64,000 nucleotides of DNA from SAR116 cluster bacterium AG-426-I14 (GCA_003210055.1 QCNS01000005.1:1-64000); one strand, 5' to 3'. Numbered from the stretch's first letter, positions 1 to 9,452 are shown. Numbers and translations: made by a program. Notes: generated by a model not told the origin, from the letters alone.

Positions 1-1
1 A

Positions 2-109
2 AAAAAAATTTGGCTTTTTCCTATAATTATTATTTTAATTTCAATGGGAGGCTTATTAATCCTTTCTCAAGGTTCAGTTATAGCTCCATTTATTTACACA
101 ATTTTTTAG
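2..109 (+). CDS. DUF5989 family small membrane protein, C-terminal fragment
   Basis: An open frame enters from the left edge and ends with TAG at 107-109. It encodes a hydrophobic helix (WLFPIIIILISMGGLLIL) followed by a conserved-looking tail, SQGSVIAPFIYTIF. This helix-plus-tail pattern is what I recall for the C-terminus of DUF5989 (SxtJ-neighbour) proteins, short single-span membrane proteins encoded next to NodU/CmcH carbamoyltransferases. The carbamoyltransferase starts 7 bases downstream, which supports the call. The N-terminus lies outside the window. The molecular role of the family is not known to me. It is probably co-transcribed with the next gene. Confidence 0.7.
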   Translation, partial: KKIWLFPIIIILISMGGLLILSQGSVIAPFIYTIF

Positions 110-116
110 TTAGAAT

Positions 117-1949
117 ATGTTTATACTAGGAATTTCTGCTTATTATCATGATAGTGCCTCATGTTTGATAAAAAATGAAAAAATTATTGCAGCAGTTCAG
201 GAAGAAAGATTCACAAGAAAAAAACATGATTCGTCTTTTCCTATAAATGCAATAGAATATTGCATTCAACAAGCTAAAATTAATTCAAAAGATATTGATT
301 ATGTTGTTTTCTATGAAAAGCCTTTTTTAAAATTTGAGAGACTTTTAGAAACAACATTTTCTTTTGCGCCCCAAGGGTTCAAAAATTTTAGGACATCAAT
401 GCCAATTTGGATTAAAGAAAAACTTTTTCAAAAATATGAAATTATTCGTTCCCTTCAAAAAATTGATCGAAATGTCAATTGGAAAGAAAAACTATTATTT
501 TCCGAGCATCATTTAAGTCACGCATCAAGTGCATTTTTCCCATCACCATTTGAAGAAGCAGCTATTTTAACTGTTGATGGTGTAGGTGAATGGTCAACTA
601 CATCTTTAGGAGTAGGTAAAAAAAATAATATAGAAATCTTTAAAGAAATTAATTTTCCTCATTCCCTAGGATTACTTTATTCTGCTTTCACTTACTATAC
701 TGGATTTAAGGTTAATTCTGGTGAATACAAATTAATGGGTCTAGCGCCATATGGAAAGGCTAAATATGTAAATTTAATAAAGAAGCATTTAATTGAAATT
801 AAAGAGGATGGTTCTTTTAAGTTAAATATGAAATATTTTGATTTCTGTACAAATTTGAAAATGACAAGTAGTCATTTTCATGAATTATTTGGTCAATCTC
901 CAAGAAAACCAGAAACAAATTTAACCAAAAGGGATATGGATTTAGCGGCTTCAATACAGGTTGTAACTCAAGAAGTAATTATAAAATTAGCAAAAACTCT
1001 TGCAAGAGAAACTGGCAAGAAAAATTTATGTCTTGCAGGTGGTGTGGCTTTAAATTGTGTTGCAAACGGTTTGCTACATAAAGAAAAAATGTTTGAAAAT
1101 ATATGGATACAACCAGCATCAGGAGATGCTGGAGGATCATTAGGAGCTGCTTTGAATGCTTTTTTTACTGTTACAAAATCAAAAAGAGTAAGAAAAAATA
1201 ATAAGGATATTATGCAAGGATCATTTTTAGGCCCATGTTTTAAAAGCAAAGAAATAAGATTGCAGTTAAATGAAGTAGGAGCAAATTTTGAAAAACTTAA
1301 ATTTAGTGATATTTGTAGTATTGTAGCAAAATCTATATCACACGGAAGTACTGTTGGATGGATGTCAGGTAGAATGGAATTTGGTCCTAGAGCGCTAGGT
1401 GCAAGATCAATAATCGCTGATCCAAGATCAAAAAATACTCAGAAAAATTTAAACTTGAAAATTAAATTTAGAGAATCTTTTAGACCCTTTGCACCGAGTG
1501 TATTAAAAGAATATGCTAAAGAATGGTTTGAGTTAGATACTGAAAGTCCTTATATGCTATTAGTTTCGAGCATAAAAGAAGAAAAAAAAGTATTTTCAAA
1601 AAAATTATCAAATCTTAATGGCTTTGATAAACTCAACGTTGTCAAATCAGAAATTCCTGCTGTAACTCATGTTGATTATAGCGCACGTTTTCATACTGTT
1701 GATAAAATATCAAACCCTAATTATTACAAACTATTAAATGAATTTTTTAAAATTACAGGGTGTCCAGTCCTAGTGAATACCTCTTTTAATGTAAGGGGAG
1801 AACCAATTGTCTGCAATCCTAAAGATGCTTTTAGATGTTTTATGGCTACAAATTTAGATATTCTTGTTATAGAGAATTATATCATGTACAAAAAAAGTCA
1901 AAAAGCTCATATTAATCACGAACTCAAAACTTATGTTGAATTAGATTAA
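117..1949 (+). CDS. Carbamoyltransferase, NodU/CmcH family
   Basis: A 610-residue protein of the usual length for O-carbamoyltransferases that move the carbamoyl group of carbamoyl phosphate, via a carbamoyl-adenylate, onto a hydroxyl of a sugar or secondary metabolite. The N-terminus MFILGISAYYHDSA and the motif HHLSHASSA (His131, His132, His135, metal site of the Kae1-like domain) are clear. The C-terminal YrdC-like domain carries GRMEFGPRALGARSI. It is followed by glycosyltransferases and preceded by a DUF5989 protein, so the natural acceptor is most likely a sugar in a surface polysaccharide. Nod-factor synthesis is unlikely because no other nod genes are present. Product class is confident; the acceptor is inferred. 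Confidence 0.88.
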   Translation: MFILGISAYYHDSASCLIKNEKIIAAVQEERFTRKKHDSSFPINAIEYCIQQAKINSKDIDYVVFYEKPFLKFERLLETTFSFAPQGFKNFRTSMPIWIKEKLFQKYEIIRSLQKIDRNVNWKEKLLFSEHHLSHASSAFFPSPFEEAAILTVDGVGEWSTTSLGVGKKNNIEIFKEINFPHSLGLLYSAFTYYTGFKVNSGEYKLMGLAPYGKAKYVNLIKKHLIEIKEDGSFKLNMKYFDFCTNLKMTSSHFHELFGQSPRKPETNLTKRDMDLAASIQVVTQEVIIKLAKTLARETGKKNLCLAGGVALNCVANGLLHKEKMFENIWIQPASGDAGGSLGAALNAFFTVTKSKRVRKNNKDIMQGSFLGPCFKSKEIRLQLNEVGANFEKLKFSDICSIVAKSISHGSTVGWMSGRMEFGPRALGARSIIADPRSKNTQKNLNLKIKFRESFRPFAPSVLKEYAKEWFELDTESPYMLLVSSIKEEKKVFSKKLSNLNGFDKLNVVKSEIPAVTHVDYSARFHTVDKISNPNYYKLLNEFFKITGCPVLVNTSFNVRGEPIVCNPKDAFRCFMATNLDILVIENYIMYKKSQKAHINHELKTYVELD

Positions 1950-1966
1950 ATTATTTTTCCTAATAG

Positions 1967-2059
1967 ATGAAGATGAAAAAAATATTAAAAATTGTTCCAA
2001 ATATAATAAGTATTTTAATATTTTTATCGCGTATTTTAGTTTTTTCGAAAGTATATTAA
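1967..2059 (+). CDS. Possible 30-residue membrane peptide
   Basis: A short open frame in the 114-base gap between the carbamoyltransferase and the first glycosyltransferase. It starts ATGAAGATG and ends TAA. The product begins MKMKKILKIVP and continues with one hydrophobic stretch (NIISILIFLSRILVFSKVY), so it could form a single transmembrane helix with a basic N-terminus. No clear ribosome-binding site is seen and AT-rich DNA readily yields such frames by chance. Carbamoyltransferase loci do often carry very small membrane proteins, which is the only reason it is listed. I do not recognise it. Confidence 0.2.
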   Translation: MKMKKILKIVPNIISILIFLSRILVFSKVY

Positions 2060-2063
2060 TAAT

Positions 2064-3179
2064 ATGATTTCTGAAGCAATAAATAAAATTAGATATAATG
2101 TAATCTCAAATTATTGGAGATTTTTGACTTGTGTTGGATTAAATAATACTCCTAAAATACCTGTGTCATTTGTGATTGAAGATGCTGATTGGGCAATAAA
2201 GAAAGTTGGTGAGTCTATTTGTAAGGGAATTGATAAATCAAATCCTAAAAAAGTTTTCACAACAACAATACCTGCAAAACTTATTAATAAAATAGTTCAT
2301 TTTGGCTCACAATATATGTGGGTTAATTGGGCAAAATATATGTCCTCAACAAATATTTTCGTCGCGTCTTACTTTCATGGTAAACCACAAGATGGTTTGG
2401 ATATTAAAAAACATGTAGAACAATTTTTAGATTTATCCTCTAAATTAGATAAAATTGTTGTTAGTAATAGTTTAGTAGAAAAAAGGCTACTAAATTGGGG
2501 AATTGAGAGGTCAAAATTGATTAAAATACCACTTGGTGTTAATACTGATCTTTTTAAACCCGCAACACAATTTCAACGTGAAGAAATAAGAAATAAATTA
2601 GGTTTTTTTAAAGATGAAATAGTAATTGGTTCTTTTCAAAAAGATGGTATTGGTTGGAAAGATGGATTAGAACCTAAATTAATAAAGGGGCCTGATATTT
2701 TTGTTGAAGTTATAAAACGATTAAGAAAGAATATTAATGTTTCTGTACTATTAACGGGACCTGCAAGAGGTTATATAAAAAAGCATCTTGAAGAAATGAA
2801 AATTAAATACAAACATGTATTTTTAAAAAATTATAATGAATTAGCGAATTTTTATCATGCTCTTGACTTATATTTAATAACTTCAAGAGAAGAGGGCGGC
2901 CCAATGGGATTGATGGAAAGTTTGTCTAGTGGCATTCCTGTGGTATCTACCAATGTAGGTATGAGTGTTGACTTAATACTAGATGGCGAGAATGGATTTT
3001 TAATTACTAATAATAATCCAAATAAAATTTGTGAAAAAATAATAGAATTAATAAAATTACAAGAAATTCAGAAAATAAGTCTAAAGTCCAGAGAAGTCGC
3101 TCAAAGTGTAGATTGGAAAAATGTTGCCAACGATCATTGGAAATATGTTTACAAGCCATTATTAAAAAAAATCTCATGA
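2064..3179 (+). CDS. Glycosyltransferase, GT4 family (GT-B fold)
   Basis: A 371-residue protein with the GT4 layout. The C-terminal nucleotide-sugar domain (from about residue 170) includes IVIGSFQKDG, LLTGPARGY and the acidic motif EEGGPMGLMESLSSGIPVVST, matching the EX7E donor-binding signature. There is no signal peptide, so it should act at the cytoplasmic face, adding a sugar to a growing lipid-linked glycan. Donor and linkage cannot be read from sequence. The stop overlaps the start of the next glycosyltransferase by ATGA, which indicates translational coupling. It belongs to the glycan locus that begins with the carbamoyltransferase. Confidence 0.82.
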   Translation: MISEAINKIRYNVISNYWRFLTCVGLNNTPKIPVSFVIEDADWAIKKVGESICKGIDKSNPKKVFTTTIPAKLINKIVHFGSQYMWVNWAKYMSSTNIFVASYFHGKPQDGLDIKKHVEQFLDLSSKLDKIVVSNSLVEKRLLNWGIERSKLIKIPLGVNTDLFKPATQFQREEIRNKLGFFKDEIVIGSFQKDGIGWKDGLEPKLIKGPDIFVEVIKRLRKNINVSVLLTGPARGYIKKHLEEMKIKYKHVFLKNYNELANFYHALDLYLITSREEGGPMGLMESLSSGIPVVSTNVGMSVDLILDGENGFLITNNNPNKICEKIIELIKLQEIQKISLKSREVAQSVDWKNVANDHWKYVYKPLLKKIS

Positions 3180-4267
3180 TTATAAAACAGTTATTAATTT
3201 ATTTTTGGAAAACTCTACAATGGACCCAAGTCTTGTTTAGATTTTCAAGAACAAATAAAGATAAGGATTATTTTAAAATTTATTACGGAGGCGCTGTATC
3301 AGGTAATTATGGTGGACCTAGGGTTAAAATTAAGAGAATGAAAATGTTTTTTCCACAATATTTTGGTAACTTTAATTTAATATATTTACTGTCTAATTCA
3401 CTTTATGTAACCCCAAAATTTATCAATTATTTTAAAAAAAAAAATATTCCTATTGTTTTAAATCAAAATGGCGTTTTTTTCCCAGGGTGGTATTTAAATG
3501 ATTGGAAGAGTATGAATTCGTTAATGTCATTTTACTATCATAGAGCAGATTATGTTTTTTATCAGAGTAAATTTTGTAAAAAATCTGCCAATCATTTTTT
3601 AGGCAAAAGAAAAGGAAATGGAGAAATTCTTTATAATGCGGTAGATACAAATTTTTTTAAACCAAGAGACTCAAGAAAAAAAAATAAAACTTTTACTTTT
3701 TTAATAACAGGTAAAATTACTTTCGATTTAAGTTATAGAGTTGAATATTCTATATTAGGTTTAAATTATGCATTAAATAAGGGACTAAATGCAAAATTAA
3801 TTATAGCTGGTAAATGTGATAATAAAACAGTAAAAAAAAATTTGTTGATTGCAAAAGAGTTGGATTTATTAAATAACATAAAATTCGTTGGTCCTTATAA
3901 ACAAGAACAAGCTGTTAACATTTATCAAATGGCAGATGCATATATAATGATGAAATATTTAGATCCTTGTCCTAATTCAGTTATTGAAGCTTTATCATGT
4001 GGATTGCCTGTTTTATATTCTTCATCAGGAGGGACACCAGAATTGGTTGATAGTAAATCTGGTGTTGGATTAAAAGTTAAAGAAAGTTGGGATGAGATGA
4101 ATGTGACACCAACACCTAAACAAATTGGTGAAGGTATGTTAAAGGTTTATAAAAAACATAAATTTTTTAGATATAATGCCAGAAAAGCTGCTATTAAAAA
4201 CTTTGATATAAAAAATTGGATAAAAAAACATGAATCAATTTTTGAAAAGTTATTAAAAAATGCTTAA
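3176..4267 (+). CDS. Glycosyltransferase, GT4 family
   Basis: A 363-residue protein. I place the start at the ATG of the ATGA overlap with the previous stop, giving MIIKQLLIYFWKTL. An open frame extends to 3113 but would overlap the upstream gene by 67 bases in a non-homologous extension. The C-terminal half has the GT4 donor domain, with TFLITGKITFDLSYR, IIAGKCDNK and DPCPNSVIEALSCGLPVLYSS followed by GGTPELV. The N-terminal acceptor domain includes GAVSGNYGGPRVK. It is probably a cytoplasmic-face sugar transferase of the same polysaccharide pathway. Its 3' end overlaps the methyltransferase start by 8 bases. Sugar specificity is unknown. Confidence 0.8.
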   Translation: MIIKQLLIYFWKTLQWTQVLFRFSRTNKDKDYFKIYYGGAVSGNYGGPRVKIKRMKMFFPQYFGNFNLIYLLSNSLYVTPKFINYFKKKNIPIVLNQNGVFFPGWYLNDWKSMNSLMSFYYHRADYVFYQSKFCKKSANHFLGKRKGNGEILYNAVDTNFFKPRDSRKKNKTFTFLITGKITFDLSYRVEYSILGLNYALNKGLNAKLIIAGKCDNKTVKKNLLIAKELDLLNNIKFVGPYKQEQAVNIYQMADAYIMMKYLDPCPNSVIEALSCGLPVLYSSSGGTPELVDSKSGVGLKVKESWDEMNVTPTPKQIGEGMLKVYKKHKFFRYNARKAAIKNFDIKNWIKKHESIFEKLLKNA

Positions 4268-5024
4268 AAAAATAATTTTAAAAATAGCTGAAATAATTTC
4301 AATAGGTTGGAAAGTTGTTCCTTATAGATTTAGATTAGGAATTTTTACTTCTTTATTAATAGTTGAATCTAGAGGGTCAAACATAAAATCCGGATTGTCG
4401 AGGTTGTTTTTAATAAAGGATAAAATTGATTGGATTATTAATGAAAGAGCTCTAACACTTGGTCATGGTATACATCCTAAACATCGATTAATCAATTACC
4501 ATAGTTTTTTCATAGATAATATTAAAAATGGACAAAATGTTCTAGATATAGGGTGTGGTTATGGATCTGTAGCTTTCTCTATTGCAAACTCAAGACCAAA
4601 AAGCCAAGTTTGTGGTATAGACTTGGATGATAATAAGTTAAAAAAGGCAGAAAAATTTTCAAATTTGAAAAATTTAAATTTCTTAAACTTTGATGCAACT
4701 AAAAATATACCGGAAGGCAATTGGGATGTAATCGTTTTGTCAAACGTTCTAGAACATATAGAAAATAGAGTTGATTTCTTAAAAAAAATAATTAAGAAAA
4801 GTGGCTCTAAAATATTTCTTATAAGAGTTCCAAATTTTGAAAGACACTGGGAGATACCACAAAGGAAAGAATTAGGAATAAATTATTATAGTGATGATGA
4901 TCACAAAATTGAACACACATTGCACGAGTTTATAAATGAGATTAATAATGCAGGTTTAATGTCAAGAGAAATTAAAACAATTTGGGGAGAAATTTGGTGC
5001 AATTCTATAGTTTCTGAAATGTAA
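4260..5024 (+). CDS. Class I SAM-dependent methyltransferase
   Basis: A 254-residue protein with the class I Rossmann methyltransferase core. Motif I is VLDIGCGYGSVAFSIA (about residues 95-110), the acidic residue after beta-2 is in GIDLDD, and motif IV-like VIVLSNVLEHIEN fits the methyltransferase_11/ubiE type. The N-terminal ~80 residues are basic and hydrophobic and may hold the protein at the membrane. The gene sits inside a run of glycosyltransferases with overlapping upstream and 1-base downstream junctions, so a sugar or glycolipid is the likely methyl acceptor. This would be O- or N-methylation of a surface glycan. Acceptor specificity is inference. Confidence 0.8.
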   Translation: MLKKIILKIAEIISIGWKVVPYRFRLGIFTSLLIVESRGSNIKSGLSRLFLIKDKIDWIINERALTLGHGIHPKHRLINYHSFFIDNIKNGQNVLDIGCGYGSVAFSIANSRPKSQVCGIDLDDNKLKKAEKFSNLKNLNFLNFDATKNIPEGNWDVIVLSNVLEHIENRVDFLKKIIKKSGSKIFLIRVPNFERHWEIPQRKELGINYYSDDDHKIEHTLHEFINEINNAGLMSREIKTIWGEIWCNSIVSEM

Positions 5025-5025
5025 C

Positions 5026-5874
5026 ATGAATTTAATTAGTGTAATAATACCCTGTTTTAATAGTGGCTCAACTATTATGGAAACAATTAGTTCTGTAAAA
5101 AAACAAACTTACAATAATATTGAAATCATAGTTGTTGATGATGGGTCAAATGAAAAAAAAACATTACAAATCCTAAAAAAAGTTGAAGGTATAAAACTTG
5201 TAAGACAAAAAAATTTAGGATTGCCATCAGCAAGAAATACTGGAATTAAGTACGCAAACGGTAAATATATTCTACCCTTGGATGCTGACGACACACTTCA
5301 TGAAGATGCGTTGAAGACTATGTATGCAACTTTAAAAAAAAATAAATCAAAAAAATTTGTTTTTTCAAACATTTTGTTAAAAGGCCAAAGAAAAGGTTTG
5401 ATAAAAAAAAAATACAATTTTTTTAACCAATTATTTGTTAACAATTTACCATATTGCATATTATTTCCAAAAGCAATTTGGAAAGAAATGGGTGGATATG
5501 ATGAAACAATGGTAAACGGTTTTGAAGATTGGGAGTTCAATATCCACCTAGGTAAAAAAGGATTTCACGGAGTATGTGTTAATGAAGCTTTATTTTGCTA
5601 TTTAGTTAATGAAAATGGTATGCTGTTATCTAAATCAATTAAACAATATGGTCAAATTTGGTCTTATATCCAGAAAAAGCATAATGATTTATACTCAGTT
5701 AGAAAAATTTTAAAAATATGTAAAAATTGGAGGATAAATGAACCAATTAATGTGAATTATTTTTATTTTATTTTAATTATTTTATTCAAAATATTGCCAC
5801 TCAATTTATTTAATATAATAATAATAAATTTATTGAAAACTAAAAATATTTTAAGAGGAATTATTAAAAAATAA
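5026..5874 (+). CDS. Glycosyltransferase, GT2 family (GT-A fold)
   Basis: A 282-residue GT-A enzyme. It opens with LISVIIPCFNSGSTIMETISS, then IIVVDDGS (Asp38, Asp39), then LPSARNTGIKYANGKYILPLDADDT with the DXD metal/nucleotide motif at Asp86-Ala-Asp88. The catalytic-base region GFEDWEFNIHLGKKG follows. The last ~60 residues contain a strongly hydrophobic segment (YFYFILIILFKILPLNLFNIIIINLL), suggesting membrane attachment. It begins one base after the methyltransferase stop and is the fourth enzyme of the glycan operon. The sugar transferred is not predictable. Confidence 0.85.
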   Translation: MNLISVIIPCFNSGSTIMETISSVKKQTYNNIEIIVVDDGSNEKKTLQILKKVEGIKLVRQKNLGLPSARNTGIKYANGKYILPLDADDTLHEDALKTMYATLKKNKSKKFVFSNILLKGQRKGLIKKKYNFFNQLFVNNLPYCILFPKAIWKEMGGYDETMVNGFEDWEFNIHLGKKGFHGVCVNEALFCYLVNENGMLLSKSIKQYGQIWSYIQKKHNDLYSVRKILKICKNWRINEPINVNYFYFILIILFKILPLNLFNIIIINLLKTKNILRGIIKK

Positions 5875-5878
5875 AAAT

Positions 5879-6967
5879 ATGAATATAATTCACTTTCATC
5901 CAAGTCTTAAAATGGCAAATCGTTTTGTAAGACCATTATTAAAAATTGAGAAATTTTATAATTTAAAAACTCAGTTAGTTGTTGCAGAAAATTTTCAATC
6001 TAAACACAAGCTTTCAATTATAAAATTTGGATTAAATTTTAAAAATATTTTATTTTTCCCTTATAGATTATATGAAGTTTATATTTTTTTGAAAAATAAT
6101 AATCCTCAATTGCTAATCAGTCATAATACTACTTCTTCTTTACTCCCATTGTTAGCAAGTAAACTATTAGGTATTAAAAATAGAATATATTTTAATCACG
6201 GTGTTCCTTATGTTGCTTATAAGGGAATTATAAAATGGTCATTATATTTTTTAGAATATTGCAATTATAAATTGTGTTCTGAAATAATTACAGTTTCAAA
6301 TGAAATGAAAATCTTACTTAGAGTTTTTGGTGAAAAGAAAATATCTATAATTAATAATGGATCAGCATGTGGAATTAATTTAAAAAAATTTAAAAATTTA
6401 AAGTTAAATTTATCTTTAAAAAAAAAATTAAGTTTAGAGAAAAATGACTTTGTTGTTTTGTATGTAGGCAGACCTGTTAAAAGAAAAGGATTTAACTTTG
6501 TAATTTATTTATGGGAAAAATATTTTAAGAGTGAAAATTTTAAACTTTTACTTTGCGGATGTGACAATAAAAATGTAAAGAAGATATTAAATTATATACC
6601 TAAAAATATAATATCACTTGGGTTTGTCAAAGAAATTGAAGAAATTTACAATATTTCAGATATTTTGATTCTACCAAGTTCTCATGAGGGCTTCCCATAC
6701 GCAATACTTGAAGCTATGGCTTCTAATTGTGTAGTAATTGGAAATGATGTTGTTGGCATTAAAAGTTTAATTAAAAACAATAAAAATGGTTATTTGATTG
6801 GTAAGAATGACTTTAACTCATATGTTAAAAAAATTAGAGATCTTTACCATAAAAAAGAACTAACAAAAAAAATTAGAAAACAGGCTTTTTTTGATGTTAA
6901 ACAATTTTCAAGAGATGAATTTTTAAGGAAATATATTATTTTTATTAAAAATATACAAAATTCTTAA
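5879..6967 (+). CDS. Glycosyltransferase, GT4 family
   Basis: A 362-residue GT-B protein. The N-terminal half contains LLISHNTTSSLLPLLASKLLG and NRIYFNHGVPYVAYKG, typical acceptor-domain segments. The C-terminal half has VVLYVGRPVKRKGFNFVI, LLLCGCDNKN and PSSHEGFPYAILEAMASNCVV, which includes the EX7E signature (Glu in HEG and Glu in LEAM). It lies 4 bases after the GT2 gene and 22 bases before the phosphoglycosyl transferase. This gene order, with the transferase that starts glycan assembly placed last, is common in O-antigen or capsule loci. Specificity is unknown. Confidence 0.83.
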   Translation: MNIIHFHPSLKMANRFVRPLLKIEKFYNLKTQLVVAENFQSKHKLSIIKFGLNFKNILFFPYRLYEVYIFLKNNNPQLLISHNTTSSLLPLLASKLLGIKNRIYFNHGVPYVAYKGIIKWSLYFLEYCNYKLCSEIITVSNEMKILLRVFGEKKISIINNGSACGINLKKFKNLKLNLSLKKKLSLEKNDFVVLYVGRPVKRKGFNFVIYLWEKYFKSENFKLLLCGCDNKNVKKILNYIPKNIISLGFVKEIEEIYNISDILILPSSHEGFPYAILEAMASNCVVIGNDVVGIKSLIKNNKNGYLIGKNDFNSYVKKIRDLYHKKELTKKIRKQAFFDVKQFSRDEFLRKYIIFIKNIQNS

Positions 6968-6989
6968 AACTCTTTTTTCGAGACTAAAA

Positions 6990-7550
6990 ATGAAAAAATT
7001 AATTGATATCACATTATGTATAACTTTTTTAATTATTCTAATATTGCCTTTGTCAATAATTTTTTTACCAATTTTTTTTAATTTAAAAAAAAATTTTATT
7101 CATTGGTCTAGGAGAGTGGGCAAAAATAATAAAATTTTTAATATGCCTAAAATTCGTACAATGAAATTAGAAACTCCAGATGTTGCTACTCATTTACTAG
7201 AAAAACCAGAAAAATACTATACATTTTTTGGCTCTTTTTTAAGACGCACAAGTTTAGATGAAATTCCACAGATTTGGTCTATACTGAAAGGTGATATGAG
7301 TCTTGTTGGACCAAGACCTGCTTTGCACAATCAGCATGATTTGATTACTTTAAGAACAAAATCAGGTGTCCATAAACTATTGCCAGGTTTAACAGGCTTG
7401 GCACAGATTTATGGAAGAGATAATTTATCTATTTCAAAAAAGGTAGAATATGATGTTGATTATATGAAAAATCAATCAATTTTTTTAGACTGTAAAATAA
7501 TATTTTTTACAATTATATCTGCAATTTCAAGAAAGGATATTTCTCATTAA
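6990..7550 (+). CDS. Small phosphoglycosyl transferase (PglC/WcaJ catalytic-domain type)
   Basis: A 186-residue protein of minimal monotopic phosphoglycosyl transferase size. It should move a sugar-1-phosphate from a nucleotide sugar to undecaprenyl phosphate, starting glycan assembly. An N-terminal hydrophobic re-entrant helix (residues 5-30) precedes KIRTM and the catalytic block LRRTSLDEIPQIWSILKGD, with the Asp90-Glu91 dyad, followed by MSLVGPRP and PGLTGLAQIYGR. It lacks the N-terminal membrane domain of long WcaJ/WbaP forms. The neighbouring FlaA1/PglF-like dehydratase suggests a UDP-diNAcBac-type or related amino-sugar substrate, but no aminotransferase or acetyltransferase is visible here. 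Confidence 0.87.
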   Translation: MKKLIDITLCITFLIILILPLSIIFLPIFFNLKKNFIHWSRRVGKNNKIFNMPKIRTMKLETPDVATHLLEKPEKYYTFFGSFLRRTSLDEIPQIWSILKGDMSLVGPRPALHNQHDLITLRTKSGVHKLLPGLTGLAQIYGRDNLSISKKVEYDVDYMKNQSIFLDCKIIFFTIISAISRKDISH

Positions 7551-7568
7551 TTAATTTTAAATTATTTA

Positions 7569-9452
7569 TCAGAAATTGTTAACATCATGAAAATTTTCAG
7601 ATAGATTAAAGTCTTTATCAAGTTTATTTAATTCATTTTTTATTTCATGTAAGTTGTTTTTTTTACAAGCTTTATTTATAGAAATAATTATCTCATCAAT
7701 TTCCTTTTTACTTTTAGTTGTTTCTGAGACGATCTTAATTCTTGGATGAATGGTTTTATAATATTTACCACTTTTTGAGAGTTCTTCATGTATTTTTTCT
7801 CCTGGTCTAAGTCCAATGATTTTAATTTCAATATCTCCCTTATTTCCTTTTGTAAAGGGTTTTAATCCATGCAAGTAGCACATTCGTTTTGCTAATTCAA
7901 AAATTTTAACTGGTTTTCCCATATCTAATATGAATATTTGACCACTGTTAGATATTGCCCCCGCTTGAATAACGAGTTGTGATGCTTCTTGAATAGTCAT
8001 AAAATATCGTGTTATAGATTTATGTGTTAAGGTTACTGGCCCACCATTTTTTATTTGTTTCTTAAAAAGTGGTATAACTGATCCAGATGAACCCATGACG
8101 TTTCCAAACCTAACAATACTAAATTTTGTTTTAAGATTTAGTTTAGCAGAGGATTGACATATCATTTCAGCTACTCTTTTAGTTGCTCCCATATAATTAG
8201 TGGGTTTCACCGCTTTATCTGTAGAAATGAGAATAAAATTTTCTATTTTTAATTTTGTCGCTGATTCAACTAATATATTGGTGCCAAAAATATTGTTTTG
8301 TATTCCACCAATAATATTTTTTTCTATCATGGGAACATGCTTATAGGCAGCAGCATGATAAATGGTATGGACATCTAATTTTTTCATTAAATTGAAGACT
8401 CTATTTCTATCTTGAATGGATAATAAAAGAGGATAGATTTGAGATGTTAATTTTTCTTTAATTTTATAATTCTGCAACTCTTGATTTATTTTATATAAAT
8501 TAAACTCTGATTTATCTAATATAATTAAATGTCTTGGTTTGATTTTTAAAATTTGACGACACAACTCACTTCCAATTGAACCACCAGCTCCAGTTACCAA
8601 GACGTTTTTATTTTCTATATTAGGTTTCAATAATTTTTTAATGGGTGGAACAATTTCTCTTTCTAAAATCTCTTCTATAGTTATATTTCTAAGATCATTT
8701 ATATTTGTATTTCCAATCATTAATTGAGAAACATTTGGGATCGATTTTATTTCTAAATTGTATCTCTGAATTTTTTCGATAACAATTTGTTTTTGTTCAA
8801 TAGTAAGTTTTGGCATAGCTAATAAAATCGCAGATAAATTATAGTTATTAATTATTTTTTCAGAATTATCTGGTGATTTAACGGGAATACCCATAATGGT
8901 TCTATTTTTTAACAACTTGTCGTCATCAAAAAATAGAACAGTTTTATATTCATTACTTTCTTTCAAAAAATTAAGTAATTGACGTCCTGATGAACCTGCA
9001 CCATAAATGGCAACTAATTTTGGTTTTTTACTTTTCCAGTATTTATATAATAAACTTACAGTAAATCTAGTTCCACTTATAAATATAATCATAAATGTAA
9101 AATAAATTACAGGTACTGACCTAGGGATTTCAAAACTTAATATTTGAGACGAGAATAAAATTATCCAGGAAGAAATAAACACACCATAAAAAACAGTAAT
9201 AATTACTTCATTGGAAATATATCTAATAATATTTCGATAAAATCCTAATTTGTAAAAGGTTATTAATGTAATTGGTATTGTAATTAAAGCTGTAAGCCAA
9301 GTATCATTTTTATCAACATAGCTGAAGTCGTCTAAACGTAAATACATTGATAACAAAAAAATAATCAAGATCAAAATAGAATCAACAAGAAGTTGAATCA
9401 ATATTTTAAAATCTCTTTTTAAAAGAAAAACTTTTTCAATTAATTTATCCAT
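7569..9452 (-). CDS. Membrane-bound nucleotide-sugar 4,6-dehydratase, FlaA1/PglF/WbpM type
   Basis: A 627-residue protein with four N-terminal transmembrane segments (about residues 15-135), a first Rossmann domain (AIYGAGSSGRQLL, ~149-160) and a C-terminal SDR domain (VLVTGAGGSIGSEL, ~284-297). The catalytic region is STDKAVKPTNYMGATKR, with Thr411-Asp412-Lys413 and Met421...Lys425 in place of the usual YxxxK, a known hallmark of this dehydratase family. It should convert UDP-GlcNAc or a similar sugar to the 4-keto-6-deoxy form. It is convergent with the glycosyltransferase run, 18 bases away, and presumably supplies its priming sugar. Confidence 0.88.
   Translation of the reverse strand: MDKLIEKVFLLKRDFKILIQLLVDSILILIIFLLSMYLRLDDFSYVDKNDTWLTALITIPITLITFYKLGFYRNIIRYISNEVIITVFYGVFISSWIILFSSQILSFEIPRSVPVIYFTFMIIFISGTRFTVSLLYKYWKSKKPKLVAIYGAGSSGRQLLNFLKESNEYKTVLFFDDDKLLKNRTIMGIPVKSPDNSEKIINNYNLSAILLAMPKLTIEQKQIVIEKIQRYNLEIKSIPNVSQLMIGNTNINDLRNITIEEILEREIVPPIKKLLKPNIENKNVLVTGAGGSIGSELCRQILKIKPRHLIILDKSEFNLYKINQELQNYKIKEKLTSQIYPLLLSIQDRNRVFNLMKKLDVHTIYHAAAYKHVPMIEKNIIGGIQNNIFGTNILVESATKLKIENFILISTDKAVKPTNYMGATKRVAEMICQSSAKLNLKTKFSIVRFGNVMGSSGSVIPLFKKQIKNGGPVTLTHKSITRYFMTIQEASQLVIQAGAISNSGQIFILDMGKPVKIFELAKRMCYLHGLKPFTKGNKGDIEIKIIGLRPGEKIHEELSKSGKYYKTIHPRIKIVSETTKSKKEIDEIIISINKACKKNNLHEIKNELNKLDKDFNLSENFHDVNNF

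Noticed and set aside
117-1949. Nodulation protein NodU.
   Set aside because: Same family, but no nodABC genes or symbiosis context; the neighbours are polysaccharide genes.
3113-3175. Longer start for the second glycosyltransferase.
   Set aside because: The extension lies wholly inside the upstream gene and has no similarity to family N-termini; the ATGA overlap at 3176 is the natural start.
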